Of a stretch of DNA of 7,171 nucleotides, positions 1 to 4,548 are shown piece after piece; within the stretch, counting starts at the first letter, position 1, and each line of letters starts with the position of its first letter. The stretch spans positions 1 to 7,171 of the forward strand of contig CAIXFB010000313.1 of the NCBI GenBank assembly GCA_903918595.1, read 5' to 3'. The notes under the pieces are model-generated. The model did no database searches, was not told where the DNA came from, and saw nothing but the letters and a program-made list of their open reading frames with translations. The stretch is from an uncultured Actinomycetes bacterium. GTDB taxonomy: Bacteria > Actinomycetota > Actinomycetes > S36-B12. Both the position numbers and the translations under genes were made by a program.

Positions 1-164
1 CGCAACTGGGTCAGATTGAGAGGGCTGAGACCGGCCTCGATAGCGGTCTTTGCCAGAACCCCATTGAAAGCGAACAGGAAAGCTGCGACGAGGTACATCG
101 CCACGCCGATGATTCGGCTGCGCGCGAGATCCGGTGTGCCACTCAGTCCGTTTGAAGTAGCCAC
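1..164 (-). CDS. EamA/DMT-type membrane transporter, N-terminal part (runs off the left edge)
   Basis: Reading leftwards from a GTG at 164 gives an open frame to the window edge, about 54 residues. A short polar N-terminus (VATSNGLSGTPDLARSR) is followed by a hydrophobic helix (IIGVAMYLVAAFLFAFNGVL) and then AKTAIEAGLSPLNLTQLR. A first TM helix with an internal F-x-x-N-G-x-x-x-K pattern, followed by a short loop with a 'LSPLNLTQLR' type start of TM2, is typical of EamA (drug/metabolite transporter) proteins, which move small metabolites across the inner membrane. The substrate cannot be read from this fragment. The start overlaps the end of the ROK gene by 22 bp and has a GGCGGAG Shine-Dalgarno-like stretch about 9 bases upstream, so the two genes are probably one transcript with coupled translation. 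A later in-frame ATG (M of MYLVAA) would start inside the helix and is less likely. Confidence 0.66.
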   Translation of the reverse strand, partial: MATSNGLSGTPDLARSRIIGVAMYLVAAFLFAFNGVLAKTAIEAGLSPLNLTQL

Positions 165-895
165 GCGCGAGCTCCGCCTACCAGCGCTGCAGCATTAGGA
201 ACAATGACGACGTCATCACCCATGCGAGCCAAAACTGTTGGTGTGATGTGGCGTGAGTTTCCTCCGCCGACGTACAACCGATCCCACATGAACACCGGGC
301 GCAGGCCTTCGACCATGCGCGCAACGCGACGCGACCACAGTGCATCGCCAAGACGCCTGCGCTCGTGCTCTCCGATGTATGTGTCATACGACAGTCCCCA
401 GCGCACGGGTGCCTGTGACAGTTCAAGATGCGGTGCGAGTCTGCCGCCGTCGAAAATTGCGTTCCCCAATCCGGTGCCGAGGGTCATCACAACTTCGAGG
501 CCTTGACCGGCGATGACGCCAGCACCGTGTACCTCTGCATCGTTGAGCACCAACGTGGGAACGCCGAGACCGGTCTCGAGCGCAGACTTCGCGTCGAAAC
601 CTTCCCAGTCCGTGACCAACTCGGGCAGCACGCGGGTGCGCGGCCCAGATTTGGTGATGTAGTGCGGAGTGGTCACCACCACACCGTGCCGAATCATTCC
701 CGGCAGTCCCACCGTTGCGCGATTGGCCTTGGGCAGCTGTCCGGCGAGATCGACAAGCGTTGAGACGAATAACGACGTGGACAGCGGGTAGGGGGTCGGG
801 ACTCGGATCGGCTGAGCGCGCATGGTGCCGGCTTCATCGAGAACGGAGCCCTTGATGCCTCCGCCTCCGCAGTCGATGGCCAACGTGGTTGTCAC
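143..895 (-). CDS. ROK-family sugar kinase-like protein, polyphosphate-glucokinase-like
   Basis: About 250 residues, the usual length of actinobacterial polyphosphate glucokinases. Visible ROK/actin-fold motifs, numbered from the upstream TTG at 904: phosphate-1 loop AIDCGGGGIKG (residues 9-19), NDAEVHG with the putative catalytic Asp (121-127), phosphate-2 TLGTGLG (141-147), and a C-terminal YVGGGNSRHI and NAAALVGGA. Members phosphorylate glucose or a similar hexose in the cytosol using polyphosphate or ATP. One key difference: where polyphosphate glucokinases have E-L-G-H, this protein has E-L-S-Q (161-164), so the histidine is missing and the substrate or activity may have changed. The CxCGxxGC zinc motif of many ROK proteins is also absent. 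The GTG at 895 (VTTTLAID) is chosen because it puts the P-loop close to the N-terminus; the TTG at 904 would add three residues, and neither has a clear Shine-Dalgarno. The next gene overlaps its 3' end. Confidence 0.82.
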   Translation of the reverse strand: MTTTLAIDCGGGGIKGSVLDEAGTMRAQPIRVPTPYPLSTSLFVSTLVDLAGQLPKANRATVGLPGMIRHGVVVTTPHYITKSGPRTRVLPELVTDWEGFDAKSALETGLGVPTLVLNDAEVHGAGVIAGQGLEVVMTLGTGLGNAIFDGGRLAPHLELSQAPVRWGLSYDTYIGEHERRRLGDALWSRRVARMVEGLRPVFMWDRLYVGGGNSRHITPTVLARMGDDVVIVPNAAALVGGARAWLLQTD

Positions 896-926
896 GGTGC
901 CCAAGTGTGCCCGATAGCCTTTCCCA

Positions 927-963
927 GTTGCGCAGGGGTGATCATCGAATCCCCCTGGGCAAC
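927..963. other. Strong hairpin directly upstream of tRNA-Ser
   Basis: GTTGC-g-CAGGGG (927-938) pairs with CCCCTG-g-GCAAC (952-963), giving 11 pairs with a single G-G mismatch around a 13-base loop. It ends two bases before the mature 5' end of tRNA-Ser and lies between the divergent ROK start and the tRNA. No T-run follows it on either strand, so it does not look like an intrinsic terminator. It could sit in the tRNA precursor leader. Confidence 0.45.
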
Positions 964-965
964 GT

Positions 966-1057
966 GGAGGCGTCGCCTAGTCCGGTCTATGGCGCCGCAC
1001 TGCTAATGCGGTTTGGGTTCATCCCCATCGAGGGTTCAAATCCCTCCGCCTCCGCCA
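966..1057 (+). tRNA. tRNA-Ser (anticodon GCT)
   Basis: Class II tRNA that decodes AGC/AGU. Acceptor GGAGGCG (966-972) pairs with CGCCTCC (1047-1053). The anticodon stem CCGCA/TGCGG (995-999, 1007-1011) encloses loop CTGCTAA with anticodon GCT at 1002-1004. A long variable arm at 1012-1029 is characteristic of serine tRNAs. The T arm GAGGG-TTCAAAT-CCCTC covers 1030-1046. Discriminator G1054 is followed by an encoded CCA (1055-1057). Confidence 0.97.
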
Positions 1058-1059
1058 CG

Positions 1060-1086
1060 ACCCCGGCCTCATGCCGGGGTTTCGTG
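1060..1086 (+). terminator. Rho-independent terminator after tRNA-Ser
   Basis: ACCCCGGC (1060-1067) and GCCGGGGT (1073-1080) form an 8-bp GC-rich stem with loop CTCAT, followed by TTTCGTGTTT. It starts three bases after the tRNA's CCA and would end tRNA-Ser transcription before the convergent Rieske gene. Confidence 0.85.
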
Positions 1087-1145
1087 TTTCGGGCACCTTT
1101 CTCTTCCCAGTCGGTGTTTCAACCTCCAACTCGGAGCCGCCAACA

Positions 1146-1595
1146 TCAGCCGACGGTCAGAACGCCCTTACGCGCATTAAATGTGGAGCGCACCGACGCT
1201 AGCGGCGACTTGGCCGGACCACGCTCGAGGCCACCGGCGAATGCGAACTGGGAACCGTGGGCTGGACAATTCCAGGCATCGCCGGTGCGCTCCACCGTCA
1301 CGCCCTGGTGGGTGCACTTCAAGTTCAAGGCTGAGTAGGTGTTGGGGCCGGTCCGAATCACGGCAGTGGGTACGCCCTTGACGTTGCCCAGGAGCACGGA
1401 GGAGCCCACCTGCCCAAGCCCGGGCACCTTCTTGACGCTGACCTCGACCTGACCGTTCTTCTTGCGGACGATCCCGGTCGCGGCTGATGCGTCGTCAGCA
1501 AGCAGGGCCGAGCCCATGCCTACCGCGGCAAGGCCGCACACTCCCACAAGAAAAGCGCGGCGACCACGATCCACCTCATGTGCGTCTGTTGTCAT
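1146..1595 (-). CDS. Small Tat-exported Rieske [2Fe-2S] protein
   Basis: 149 residues from the ATG at 1595. The N-terminus carries a twin-arginine signal (D-R-G-R-R-A-F-L, residues 9-16) followed by a hydrophobic segment and an Ala-rich cleavage region near ADDASAA (33-39), so the protein is probably exported folded with its cluster already loaded. The Rieske domain follows, with cluster boxes C94-T-H96-Q-G and C110-P-A-H113-G-S, giving the two Cys and two His ligands. It is much shorter than a cytochrome bc1 Rieske subunit such as QcrA and has no cytochrome b or other electron-transfer partner in this window, so it is a stand-alone exported electron carrier of unknown partner. The reading frame stays open upstream to 1859 across the antisense of tRNA-Arg; that extension is rejected because residue 1 here places the Tat motif correctly. 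No strong Shine-Dalgarno is visible. Confidence 0.88.
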   Translation of the reverse strand: MTTDAHEVDRGRRAFLVGVCGLAAVGMGSALLADDASAATGIVRKKNGQVEVSVKKVPGLGQVGSSVLLGNVKGVPTAVIRTGPNTYSALNLKCTHQGVTVERTGDAWNCPAHGSQFAFAGGLERGPAKSPLASVRSTFNARKGVLTVG

Positions 1596-1691
1596 GAAAA
1601 GAGTGTGCCTGAGGGTAGGCGTGAGCGCTACCCGAAGCCCTCTGGATAGACTCTGGCGTTGCCTCGACGGGAGAATCTCCCAAACAGGTAC

Positions 1692-1764
1692 GCGCCCGTA
1701 GCTCAACGGATAGAGCACTTGACTACGGATCAAGAGGTTGCACGTTCGAATCGTGCCGGGCGCA
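1692..1764 (+). tRNA. tRNA-Arg (anticodon ACG), integration target
   Basis: Complete cloverleaf. Acceptor GCGCCCG (1692-1698) pairs with CGGGCGC (1757-1763). The D arm is GCTC...GAGC. The anticodon stem CTTGA/TCAAG encloses loop CTACGGA with anticodon ACG at 1725-1727. The T arm is GCACG-TTCGAAT-CGTGC (1740-1756), and the discriminator is A1764. The A34 would be deaminated to inosine to read CGN codons. Unlike tRNA-Ser in the same window, the bases after the discriminator are CTT, not CCA, so CCA must be added enzymatically. The 3' 44 bases of the gene are part of a 45-bp repeat that recurs at 3330-3374. Confidence 0.97.
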
Positions 1765-1765
1765 C
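1721..1765 (+). repeat. att-like direct repeat, left copy (inside tRNA-Arg)
   Basis: This 45-bp segment runs from the 5' strand of the anticodon stem to one base past the discriminator. It is identical base for base to 3330-3374. Tyrosine recombinases commonly cross over at a tRNA anticodon or T arm and bring a replacement 3' half, leaving exactly this pattern, so this copy is taken as attL. Confidence 0.9.
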
Positions 1766-1846
1766 TTTTCTCGAGTTCCGGGACATCGTTAACCCTTGTC
1801 CCGGGTTGCCATCGATCGGCGCTCAGATCGGCCGACCGTCTTCCCG

Positions 1847-2530
1847 CTAGAAGGGCCAATAAGGATAGGTTTTTGGCGCAACGTCAGGGCAAATACCAGG
1901 TCCGCACTCGAAAATTGCTGAAATTAGAGCCAACACAACGACTGCCATGACAAAGATCAAAGCGATTAAGAGAAGCAAGCCGGTAGGCCGTCCAAGAATC
2001 GTCTGGTGGGGGCGAGCCAAATCAAATTGTCGTTCCCACAAAAGCATCAACACCACGCCAATCCCCGCGATAATGGAAATAATCAATGACCAGCTATTGA
2101 CGTGAAGTCCCAAAACAACAGGTCCATACCCGGCCGGACCGACTTGTTCAGCGATGCGAACCATCATGTCTATCGAAACGGTCCCGAGGAACATGGCGCC
2201 CGCGAGACTGATTCCGTAGTGGCTGGGCCGAATTCCGAACCTGAGGTTAAGTGCCGGCCCGAGGGCGATCGTGAAGTAGGCCAATCGCTCTAGATTGCAA
2301 TGCGAGCATGGAAGCTCGCCAGTCACTACCTGTGTGACGATGGCCGCCAACACCACCAATAGTGGTACAACCAGTCCTACGTAGTTCAACCCCCGGGCAA
2401 GTTCTATTGCACGAGTGTCGGAGAGCATTTGGAAACTCTCGCTGTCGCGAAAGAGTGCAGTAAATTTTCGGCTCGGAATTTCATCAACTGTGACCGATTC
2501 CGAAGTGGGCTTTGAAGGTTCGTTCACCAT
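1847..2530 (-). CDS. DsbB-like disulfide bond formation membrane protein
   Basis: 227 residues from the ATG at 2530. A polar 45-residue N-terminal tail precedes five predicted TM helices at about 49-70, 82-97, 105-127, 147-165 and 183-206. Right after TM1 is P-C75-S-H-C78-N-L-E-R, matching the DsbB C-x-x-C-x-x-x-R signature, and the following GPALNLRFG is also family-like. A second cysteine pair, C209-G-P-G-I-C214, follows TM5. With the N-terminus inside, both pairs fall on the outer face, as a relay between quinone and an exported thioredoxin-like protein requires. In classical DsbB the second pair lies between TM3 and TM4, so this is a divergent branch. DsbB reoxidises DsbA-type catalysts; no DsbA-like partner is in the window. 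The gene starts seven bases after the small ORF's stop, with GGTGAG upstream, so the two are translationally linked. It lies inside the tRNA-Arg island. Confidence 0.8.
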   Translation of the reverse strand: MVNEPSKPTSESVTVDEIPSRKFTALFRDSESFQMLSDTRAIELARGLNYVGLVVPLLVVLAAIVTQVVTGELPCSHCNLERLAYFTIALGPALNLRFGIRPSHYGISLAGAMFLGTVSIDMMVRIAEQVGPAGYGPVVLGLHVNSWSLIISIIAGIGVVLMLLWERQFDLARPHQTILGRPTGLLLLIALIFVMAVVVLALISAIFECGPGICPDVAPKTYPYWPF

Positions 2531-2549
2531 GGCCAGCTCACCATGGCCA
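2524..2549. repeat. 14-bp-period tandem duplication at the gene junction
   Basis: TCACCATGGCCA occurs at 2524-2535 and again at 2538-2549. On the minus strand this places the small ORF's CCA-TGG-TGA end and the DsbB gene's ATG-GTG start in two copies of the same word. Removing one copy would make the stop and start overlap directly, so the present short gap seems to result from a local duplication. Confidence 0.7.
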
Positions 2550-2690
2550 GTTCACTTGGTAGGAGTGGGAGAGGTAGAGGCCAACACAGGCAAATTGCAA
2601 AACGATTGCCAGCGCGATTGCTGGCTTGCGTCTACCGGTCCAGATCAAGCCGAAGGTTACAAGAAAAGCAAGCACGACGAGTGCAAACAT
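2538..2690 (-). CDS. 50-residue two-TM protein, DUF5993-like, paired with the DsbB-like gene
   Basis: Starts at the ATG at 2690 with a near-ideal Shine-Dalgarno GGAGGT (2696-2701), five bases upstream. The protein has two hydrophobic helices (residues about 2-17 and 24-40) separated by a basic turn W-T-G-R-R-K-P, and ends S-H-S-Y-Q-V-N-W-P-W. The layout of about 50 residues, a W-x-G-R-R turn, a late His and an aromatic C-terminus resembles DUF5993 proteins, which as I recall are found beside disulfide-bond-formation protein B genes; that assignment is from memory. The single Cys (C35) lies inside TM2, so a dithiol role is unlikely. It may help assemble or stabilise the DsbB-like protein. Its stop is seven bases from the DsbB start, and a possible promoter lies upstream. 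The ORF is short, but the ribosome binding site, membrane pattern and tight spacing argue that it is real. Confidence 0.78.
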   Translation of the reverse strand: MFALVVLAFLVTFGLIWTGRRKPAIALAIVLQFACVGLYLSHSYQVNWPW

Positions 2691-2731
2691 TCGCTACCTC
2701 CAGTCTCACCATGGAACTTCACTGGCGATAG

Positions 2732-2760
2732 TTTATAGGGGAAGCGGGGAGTATTGAATC
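2732..2760 (-). promoter_or_regulatory. Candidate promoter of the small-ORF/DsbB operon
   Basis: On the minus strand, TATAAA (2737-2732) lies 17 bases after GATTCA (2760-2755). The -10 match is good, the -35 weak. It would give a leader of about 35 bases before the ATG at 2690. An A-rich stretch (minus-strand reading of 2791-2809) lies further upstream. Confidence 0.35.
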
Positions 2761-2868
2761 TCTTTGCTCATCCATAGCTGGTAAATGTGGATTTTTTTCC
2801 CTAATTTTTCTTATCTGCGCTTGCCGAGGTCGCCCAGGAAAGCCCACCTACAGACGAAACCGACACAT

Positions 2869-2880
2869 AGCGCTAGCGCT
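2869..2880. repeat. Perfect 12-bp palindrome
   Basis: AGCGCTAGCGCT is its own reverse complement. It lies about 110 bases upstream of the candidate operon promoter and could be a binding site for a dimeric protein, but nothing else in the sequence supports that. Confidence 0.4.
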
Positions 2881-2916
2881 GACTAAATCGATGAATCAGA
2901 CTATGAGGTACAGCTA

Positions 2917-3076
2917 CTATTCGACGGGCTCATCGTTACCCGGCAGGTCGGTAACGAGTAGCCGGGTGTCACCCTCATTGGAATCACGGGCCGCAAGATC
3001 AGCCAGAGGCTTCTGGAGCCTCCACGGCTGCTGGCTCTGCGTTCTCTTGTGGCTTCTCGCCATAAGTCTCTGACAC
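2917..3076 (-). pseudogene. Possible small acidic-protein gene with a one-base frameshift
   Basis: GTG at 3076 has a GGGAGGG Shine-Dalgarno seven bases upstream and opens an acidic, Ala/Glu-rich reading frame (VSETYGEKPQENAEPAAVE...) with strong purine-first codon bias, which stops at TGA 3001-2999. The frame one base over continues in the same style (LADLAARDSNEG...LPGNDEPVE) to TAG at 2919-2917. Omitting one base near the TGA would join them into a 52-residue protein. It resembles no family I know. It could be a decayed gene, a sequencing indel, a +1 recoding site, or chance. Confidence 0.3.
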
Positions 3077-3329
3077 TTTTTGCCCTCCCGCTATCTCAGA
3101 GAGTCTTCGACCCAGGTCTGAGGGGAGCCAACCGATGGCTTCTGACTCAACCTCCTAGCACTCAACAAACGATGCCGGTGGTCGGTGGGGCCTGCTGCAT
3201 CTGAGTGTCACAGAAAGTGTCACAACACACTTGAAATCATGCAGGGTCTCATGACAGTCCTGACTCTTGAATTCCGCTCACCATGCAATAAAAGGAGGGT
3301 CCTGTGACCTCCTGGCAGAAAGCAAAAGA

Positions 3330-3374
3330 GACTACGGATCAAGAGGTTGCACGTTCGAATCGTGCCGGGCGCAC
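3330..3374 (+). repeat. att-like direct repeat, right copy (detached tRNA-Arg 3' half)
   Basis: Identical to 1721-1765 over 45 bp. It lacks the acceptor 5' strand and the D arm, so it cannot make a tRNA. The A at the discriminator position (3373) is followed by C-C-A (3374-3376), unlike the working tRNA-Arg copy. This is the expected attR, holding the original chromosomal 3' end. Confidence 0.9.
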
Positions 3375-3406
3375 CACATGCGGGAGAAATTCCCACACAC
3401 AACAGA

Positions 3407-3447
3407 GTCCCGGCCCCCACAATGATGGGGACCGGGACGTTTTCGTT
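3407..3447 (+). terminator. Terminator beyond the right repeat, probably the original tRNA-Arg terminator
   Basis: GTCCCGG-c-CCCCA (3407-3419) pairs with TGGGG-a-CCGGGAC (3426-3438): 12 pairs with one mismatch, then GTTTTCGTTT. The T-run is on the plus side, so it serves plus-strand transcription. The only plus-strand gene that would suit it is tRNA-Arg, which now lies on the far side of the island. It may also stop the convergent gene ending at 3527. Confidence 0.8.
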
Positions 3448-3491
3448 TCACTCGCCTTCGCATTTCCCGGGCTCGTTCAACGCATGACGAT

Positions 3492-3517
3492 CGAGATGGT
3501 GCTGCGAGATGGTGCTG
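3492..3517. repeat. 13-bp perfect tandem duplication
   Basis: CGAGATGGTGCTG is repeated back to back (3492-3504, 3505-3517), ending nine bases before the stop codon of the four-TM protein gene on the other strand. It is probably a replication-slippage product. Confidence 0.75.
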
Positions 3518-3526
3518 CCTCGATTT

Positions 3527-3994
3527 CTAGCCCTCTTTGTGCTCGGCGACCCATTTGGCCGACTTGCCGAAAAACAAGGAGATGAAGCCCGCGAGCAGCA
3601 GCCCTATCAAAACGAGTGTGATCACCCGATCACTTTGGGTGCTCATTGCTGTTCCATCGTCAGTGGAGCCACCCGCAAAGAGGTACCCGATAAATCCGAT
3701 GGCAAAGAAGATCGTTCCAAATAGCCGCACGCCGGCCAAGTATTGGCCGCGATAGAGCAGGAAGCCCACCATGAATACAAGAACCGCCATGATTCCAAAG
3801 ATGTCTTCAGACAAGACGAGATGCTCGTATACAGAGGTGACGTCCTGGCCACCGAGACCAAGTTCGGCAAGATCTTCCACGTTCTGGTGATTCGACATTG
3901 CGAACACGTCGCCTAGAACTCCCGTTAGGAGGTGAAAAGCCTGAATGAAGCACACAGTTGCGAGTCCAACAATTTGCCAGGGTCGTGATGTCAT
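3527..3994 (-). CDS. Four-TM membrane protein of unknown function
   Basis: 155 residues from the ATG at 3994 (MTSRPWQIVG...). Four hydrophobic stretches are visible: WQIVGLATVCFIQAFHLL near the N-terminus, DIFGIMAVLVFMVGFLLY, LFGTIFFAIGFIGYLF and VITLVLIGLLLAGFISLFF. The loop between TM1 and TM2 is long, acidic and soluble (MSNHQNVEDLAELGLGGQD), and the tail is short and basic (GKSAKWVAEHKEG). The ATG at 3994 is preferred because AGGAAAAG lies upstream at workable spacing and an extended -10 element lies about 50 bases before it. A GTG at 4039 would add 15 polar residues that carry no visible domain. I do not recognise the family. It is monocistronic by spacing, with 239 bases to the DUF1905 stop upstream, and its 3' end faces the terminator next to the right repeat. 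Confidence 0.72.
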   Translation of the reverse strand: MTSRPWQIVGLATVCFIQAFHLLTGVLGDVFAMSNHQNVEDLAELGLGGQDVTSVYEHLVLSEDIFGIMAVLVFMVGFLLYRGQYLAGVRLFGTIFFAIGFIGYLFAGGSTDDGTAMSTQSDRVITLVLIGLLLAGFISLFFGKSAKWVAEHKEG

Positions 3995-4052
3995 TTTTTC
4001 ACTTTTCCTATTCCATCGGGGTTGGTCAGGGTTCTCCACCCATGTCGCGCAA

Positions 4053-4061
4053 GGTATATCA
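4053..4061 (-). promoter_or_regulatory. Candidate extended -10 promoter of the four-TM gene
   Basis: The minus strand reads TGA-TATACC (4061-4053), close to the TGn-TATAAT extended -10 form. Initiation near 4046 would give a leader of about 50 bases to the ATG at 3994, but only a few bases to the GTG at 4039. No good -35 is seen. Confidence 0.33.
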
Positions 4062-4233
4062 GAATTGTCACCGCCACGCCCCTTGTGAAATCACGGCTAC
4101 GGTGGCATTAAGGGTGCATTGGTGTCGGCAACCGCAAAGTCACCGAAGAGGTCGCATGTTCAGGCCGAACTGTAAACGCTGTTTTGCATCTTGTCGGGCT
4201 TGCTCATCGATGGACGGTCCTCGCTGATCGTTC

Positions 4234-4548
4234 TTACCCGGCCTCACCAATCACGCGAAGTGTCACTGTCAGGTCATCGCCAGCGGCACATTCAAGCTGA
4301 CGTCGAACATCTTTTTTGATCGGCAAGATGTAGGTGCCTGACTTTTTGTCAGGAAATATCGAGGTGGTCCATTGAACATCTCCCGACGTCGCCTCGACAC
4401 GGACACTGCCAAACCCACGGGTTTGACCGACAACTACATCAGCGATCTCGTCAGCGATGGAGGTCGGAAGGCTGATGAAGTGCCAGGCCGCATCGGCCTT
4501 CCAGAGCCAAATTTCTGCGGTGAATGAAAATGCATCAGATGTGCTCAA
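4234..4548 (-). CDS. DUF1905 domain protein
   Basis: 104 residues. The pattern F-T-A-E-I-W-L-W ... A-W-H-F-I-S-L-P near the N-terminus (8-29), G-F-G-S-V-R-V-E-A-T-S-G-D-V-Q-W-T-T-S-I-F-P-D in the middle and Y-I-L-P-I-K-K-D-V-R-R-Q-L ... G-D-D-L-T-V-T-L towards the end is the DUF1905 small beta-barrel domain, which fills essentially the whole protein. No biochemical role is established for the domain to my knowledge; it is cytosolic, with no signal or TM segment. The start is a TTG at 4548; no in-frame ATG or GTG lies between it and the domain, and AAGGTG lies eight bases upstream. The TTG overlaps the stop of a short upstream ORF (TTGA), so translation may be coupled. Confidence 0.85.
   Translation of the reverse strand: MSTSDAFSFTAEIWLWKADAAWHFISLPTSIADEIADVVVGQTRGFGSVRVEATSGDVQWTTSIFPDKKSGTYILPIKKDVRRQLECAAGDDLTVTLRVIGEAG

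Larger units (their letters stand above)
2761..3329. other. Island segment without a convincing gene
   Basis: About 570 bases between the operon promoter and the right repeat. The left part is AT-rich (line 2761-2820 is 37% GC by hand count). Visible structure: a 12-bp palindrome at 2869-2880; two mutually exclusive hairpins, CGTTACC/GGTAACG (2934-2956) and ACCCGGC/GCCGGGT (2938-2967); a possible frameshifted small ORF on the minus strand (2917-3076); GTGTCAC repeats at 3205-3211 and 3217-3223; and a Shine-Dalgarno-like AAAGGAGG with a GTG just before the right repeat. No integrase fragment was recognised in any frame read. Confidence 0.55.
1721..3374. mobile_element. Minimal tRNA-Arg genomic island (about 1.6 kb) with DsbB-like cargo
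   Basis: The element is bounded by 45-bp perfect repeats, of which the left is the functional tRNA 3' half and the right an isolated copy; the repeat-to-repeat period is 1609 bp. Base composition supports foreign origin: hand-counted 60-base lines inside are 37-57% GC (four lines), whereas two lines in the right-hand chromosomal genes are 58-60%. The right repeat is followed by CCA and then by a strong terminator, which are the expected remains of the original tRNA-Arg end. No integrase, excisionase or transposase is recognisable, so the element is either a decayed island or a cargo unit moved by a recombinase acting in trans. Clear contents are the small membrane protein and the DsbB-like gene. 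Confidence 0.78.

Noticed and set aside
889..1338. Plus-strand 149-codon ORF
   Set aside because: It runs through tRNA-Ser and its terminator and then antisense to the Rieske gene; composition is a shadow of those features.
1778..1804. CCGGGACA/TGTCCCGG hairpin after tRNA-Arg as its terminator
   Set aside because: Eight base pairs, but an 11-base loop and no T-run follow; the stem near 3407-3438 is a far better terminator.
1596..1859. Long N-terminal extension of the Rieske frame containing APGTIRTCNLLIRS
   Set aside because: It is the antisense translation of tRNA-Arg, a well-known spurious protein fragment; the Tat signal fixes the start at 1595.
2415..2738. Plus-strand 107-codon ORF
   Set aside because: It lies antisense to the DsbB start and the small two-TM gene, both of which have better initiation signals and membrane-protein patterns.
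2891..3073. Plus-strand 60-codon ORF with a hydrophobic C-terminus
   Set aside because: No ribosome binding site, serine/arginine-rich start with no recognisable signal; it is antisense to the more codon-like frames at 2917-3076.
3220..3420. Minus-strand 66-codon ORF across the right repeat
   Set aside because: It also owes its length to the antisense of the tRNA repeat; no family features outside that segment.
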